NCBI RefSeq assembly: GCF_022201045.2
Contig: NC_068558.1
Location: 50,013,501-50,077,500, forward strand
Length of the DNA stretch: 64,000 nucleotides
DNA from: Citrus sinensis
Lineage: Eukaryota > Streptophyta > Magnoliopsida > Sapindales > Rutaceae
Direction: 5' to 3'
This document shows, one piece after another, positions 63,351 to 64,000 of the stretch; the first letter of the stretch is position 1; each line of letters opens with the position of its first letter. Below the pieces are notes generated by a model. The model did no database searches and was not told where the DNA came from. It worked only from the letters and a program-made list of their open reading frames with translations. The translations under genes and the position numbers were made by a program.

Positions 63351-63892
63351 TGAAAAAAGTATGCAGCTAACCATTTTTTAATGCTGGAACCGAAGGCCAA
63401 ACGCAGCCTTTCCCCATGTCATGAGTGTACTAATCTTTAAAATCTATTGAGACCCAAAAAAATAAAATCATATTACTGTAGCATATAAAATAATAAAATT
63501 ATTTATATTATAATATTGTGATTTTGATTATGGTGTTGTTTTGTAAATGACCAAATATCAGTTTTCATATCAAAATCACCACCACCCACAAAATTAGCGG
63601 TTCTCACCGTCCAATAAAAGGCCCTCCAAGAAAGACTCTCCTCACATCGATTCCTATTGGTCAATCATAAACCCCTACATCACAGCCTGTACCTCTATCA
63701 CCTTCATGGTAAGAGGCAAGATCGGCAAAAGCATTATTAGTCATTTAGAAATAATTGTTATGCAATACCACCAGTAGCCGAAACAGAAGCTTCCGCTCTC
63801 TCTCTCTCAAAACTCTCTTTATAAGGATTTGTAATCCAAGCTCTCCATTTGGGATTTGAGAACAAATTTTTCTCTTTTGCTTTACGTGATCC

Positions 63893-64000
63893 ATGGGTTT
63901 CCCAGTCGGGTACACAGAAGTATTCTTGCCGAAGTTCTTCGTACACACGCTTTCCTTTCTGGGTTTCATCAGGAACATCATTATCTGCTTGTTTCGCTAT
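63893..64000 (+). CDS. BRH1: BRH1-type RING-H2 protein, 5' end only
   Basis: An open frame of 36 codons runs off the right edge. It begins MGFPVGYTEVFLPKFFVHTL and continues with a hydrophobic helix (LGFIRNIIICLFRY). This is the characteristic start of Brassinosteroid-responsive RING-H2 (BRH1), a membrane-anchored E3 ubiquitin ligase whose RING-H2 domain would lie beyond the window. The ATG at 63893 gives the family N-terminus exactly. Related XERICO-type RING genes are less likely, because they do not share the YTEVFLPK start as closely. Confidence 0.85.
   Translation, partial: MGFPVGYTEVFLPKFFVHTLSFLGFIRNIIICLFRY

Larger units (their letters stand above)
59722..63892. other. Divergent spacer between RIC1 and BRH1
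   Basis: A 4.2-kb region between two divergently transcribed genes. It holds (GGT)n at 61104-61126, (TG)14 at 61605-61633, a C16 tract at 61988-62003 and several A or T runs. Tandem G-boxes lie at 63338-63350. Open frames at 60011-60205 and 60356-60658 have no domain or splice support. No transposon ends were fixed. Confidence 0.5.

Overview
The window is nuclear DNA from a core eudicot plant. The genes are split by GT-AG introns, the spacers are AT-rich, microsatellites and small transposons are common, and every recognisable protein is closest to Arabidopsis families. The overall feel is woody rosid (Citrus-like), but that is an impression and cannot be proved from the sequence alone. I rebuilt the gene models by hand from splice sites and reading-frame phase. 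Nine are complete; two are cut by the window edges.

Layout. 404-2422 (+): 3' end of the CAAX protease STE24. 4533-6947 (+): transmembrane Ser/Thr kinase of the At1g01540/At4g01330 type. 10974-12029 (+): BPS1 (BYPASS1), with a 5'UTR intron. 14867-17940 (+): MPK4/MPK11-type MAP kinase. 21685-19435 (-): GH28 polygalacturonase-like protein. 25820-27241 (+): UDP-glycosyltransferase, flanked by two decayed UGT copies. 31943-34182 (+): DUF604 fringe-like glycosyltransferase. 35652-37064 (+): CrRLK1L-like malectin receptor with no kinase domain. 44318-48499 (+): ferric-chelate reductase of the FRO1/FRO2 type. 59721-50173 (-): 23-exon RIC1 homologue. 63893-64000 (+): first 36 codons of a BRH1-type RING protein.

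These genes are not an operon and share no single pathway. What joins them is ancestry. From recalled Arabidopsis locus numbers, STE24-kinase-BPS-MAPK matches At4g01320-At4g01370. Kinase-BPS1-MPK11-DUF604-FRO matches At1g01540-At1g01590. The polygalacturonase, RIC1 and BRH1 genes match At3g61490, At3g61480 and At3g61460. The window therefore looks like one less-fractionated ancestral block, whose pieces were split among duplicated segments in Arabidopsis.

The 37-44 kb spacer is a nest of non-autonomous DNA transposons. It holds a 789-bp Mutator-like element with an exact 9-bp target duplication and an exon-like ORF inside. It also holds a 428-bp Mutator-like MITE with terminal inverted repeats of about 105 bp and an exact 9-bp duplication, and a 1,162-bp hAT element with an exact 8-bp duplication. 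A further dispersed AT-rich MITE family has three copies, one of which interrupts a UGT pseudogene. I saw no rRNA, tRNA, CRISPR or prokaryotic content.
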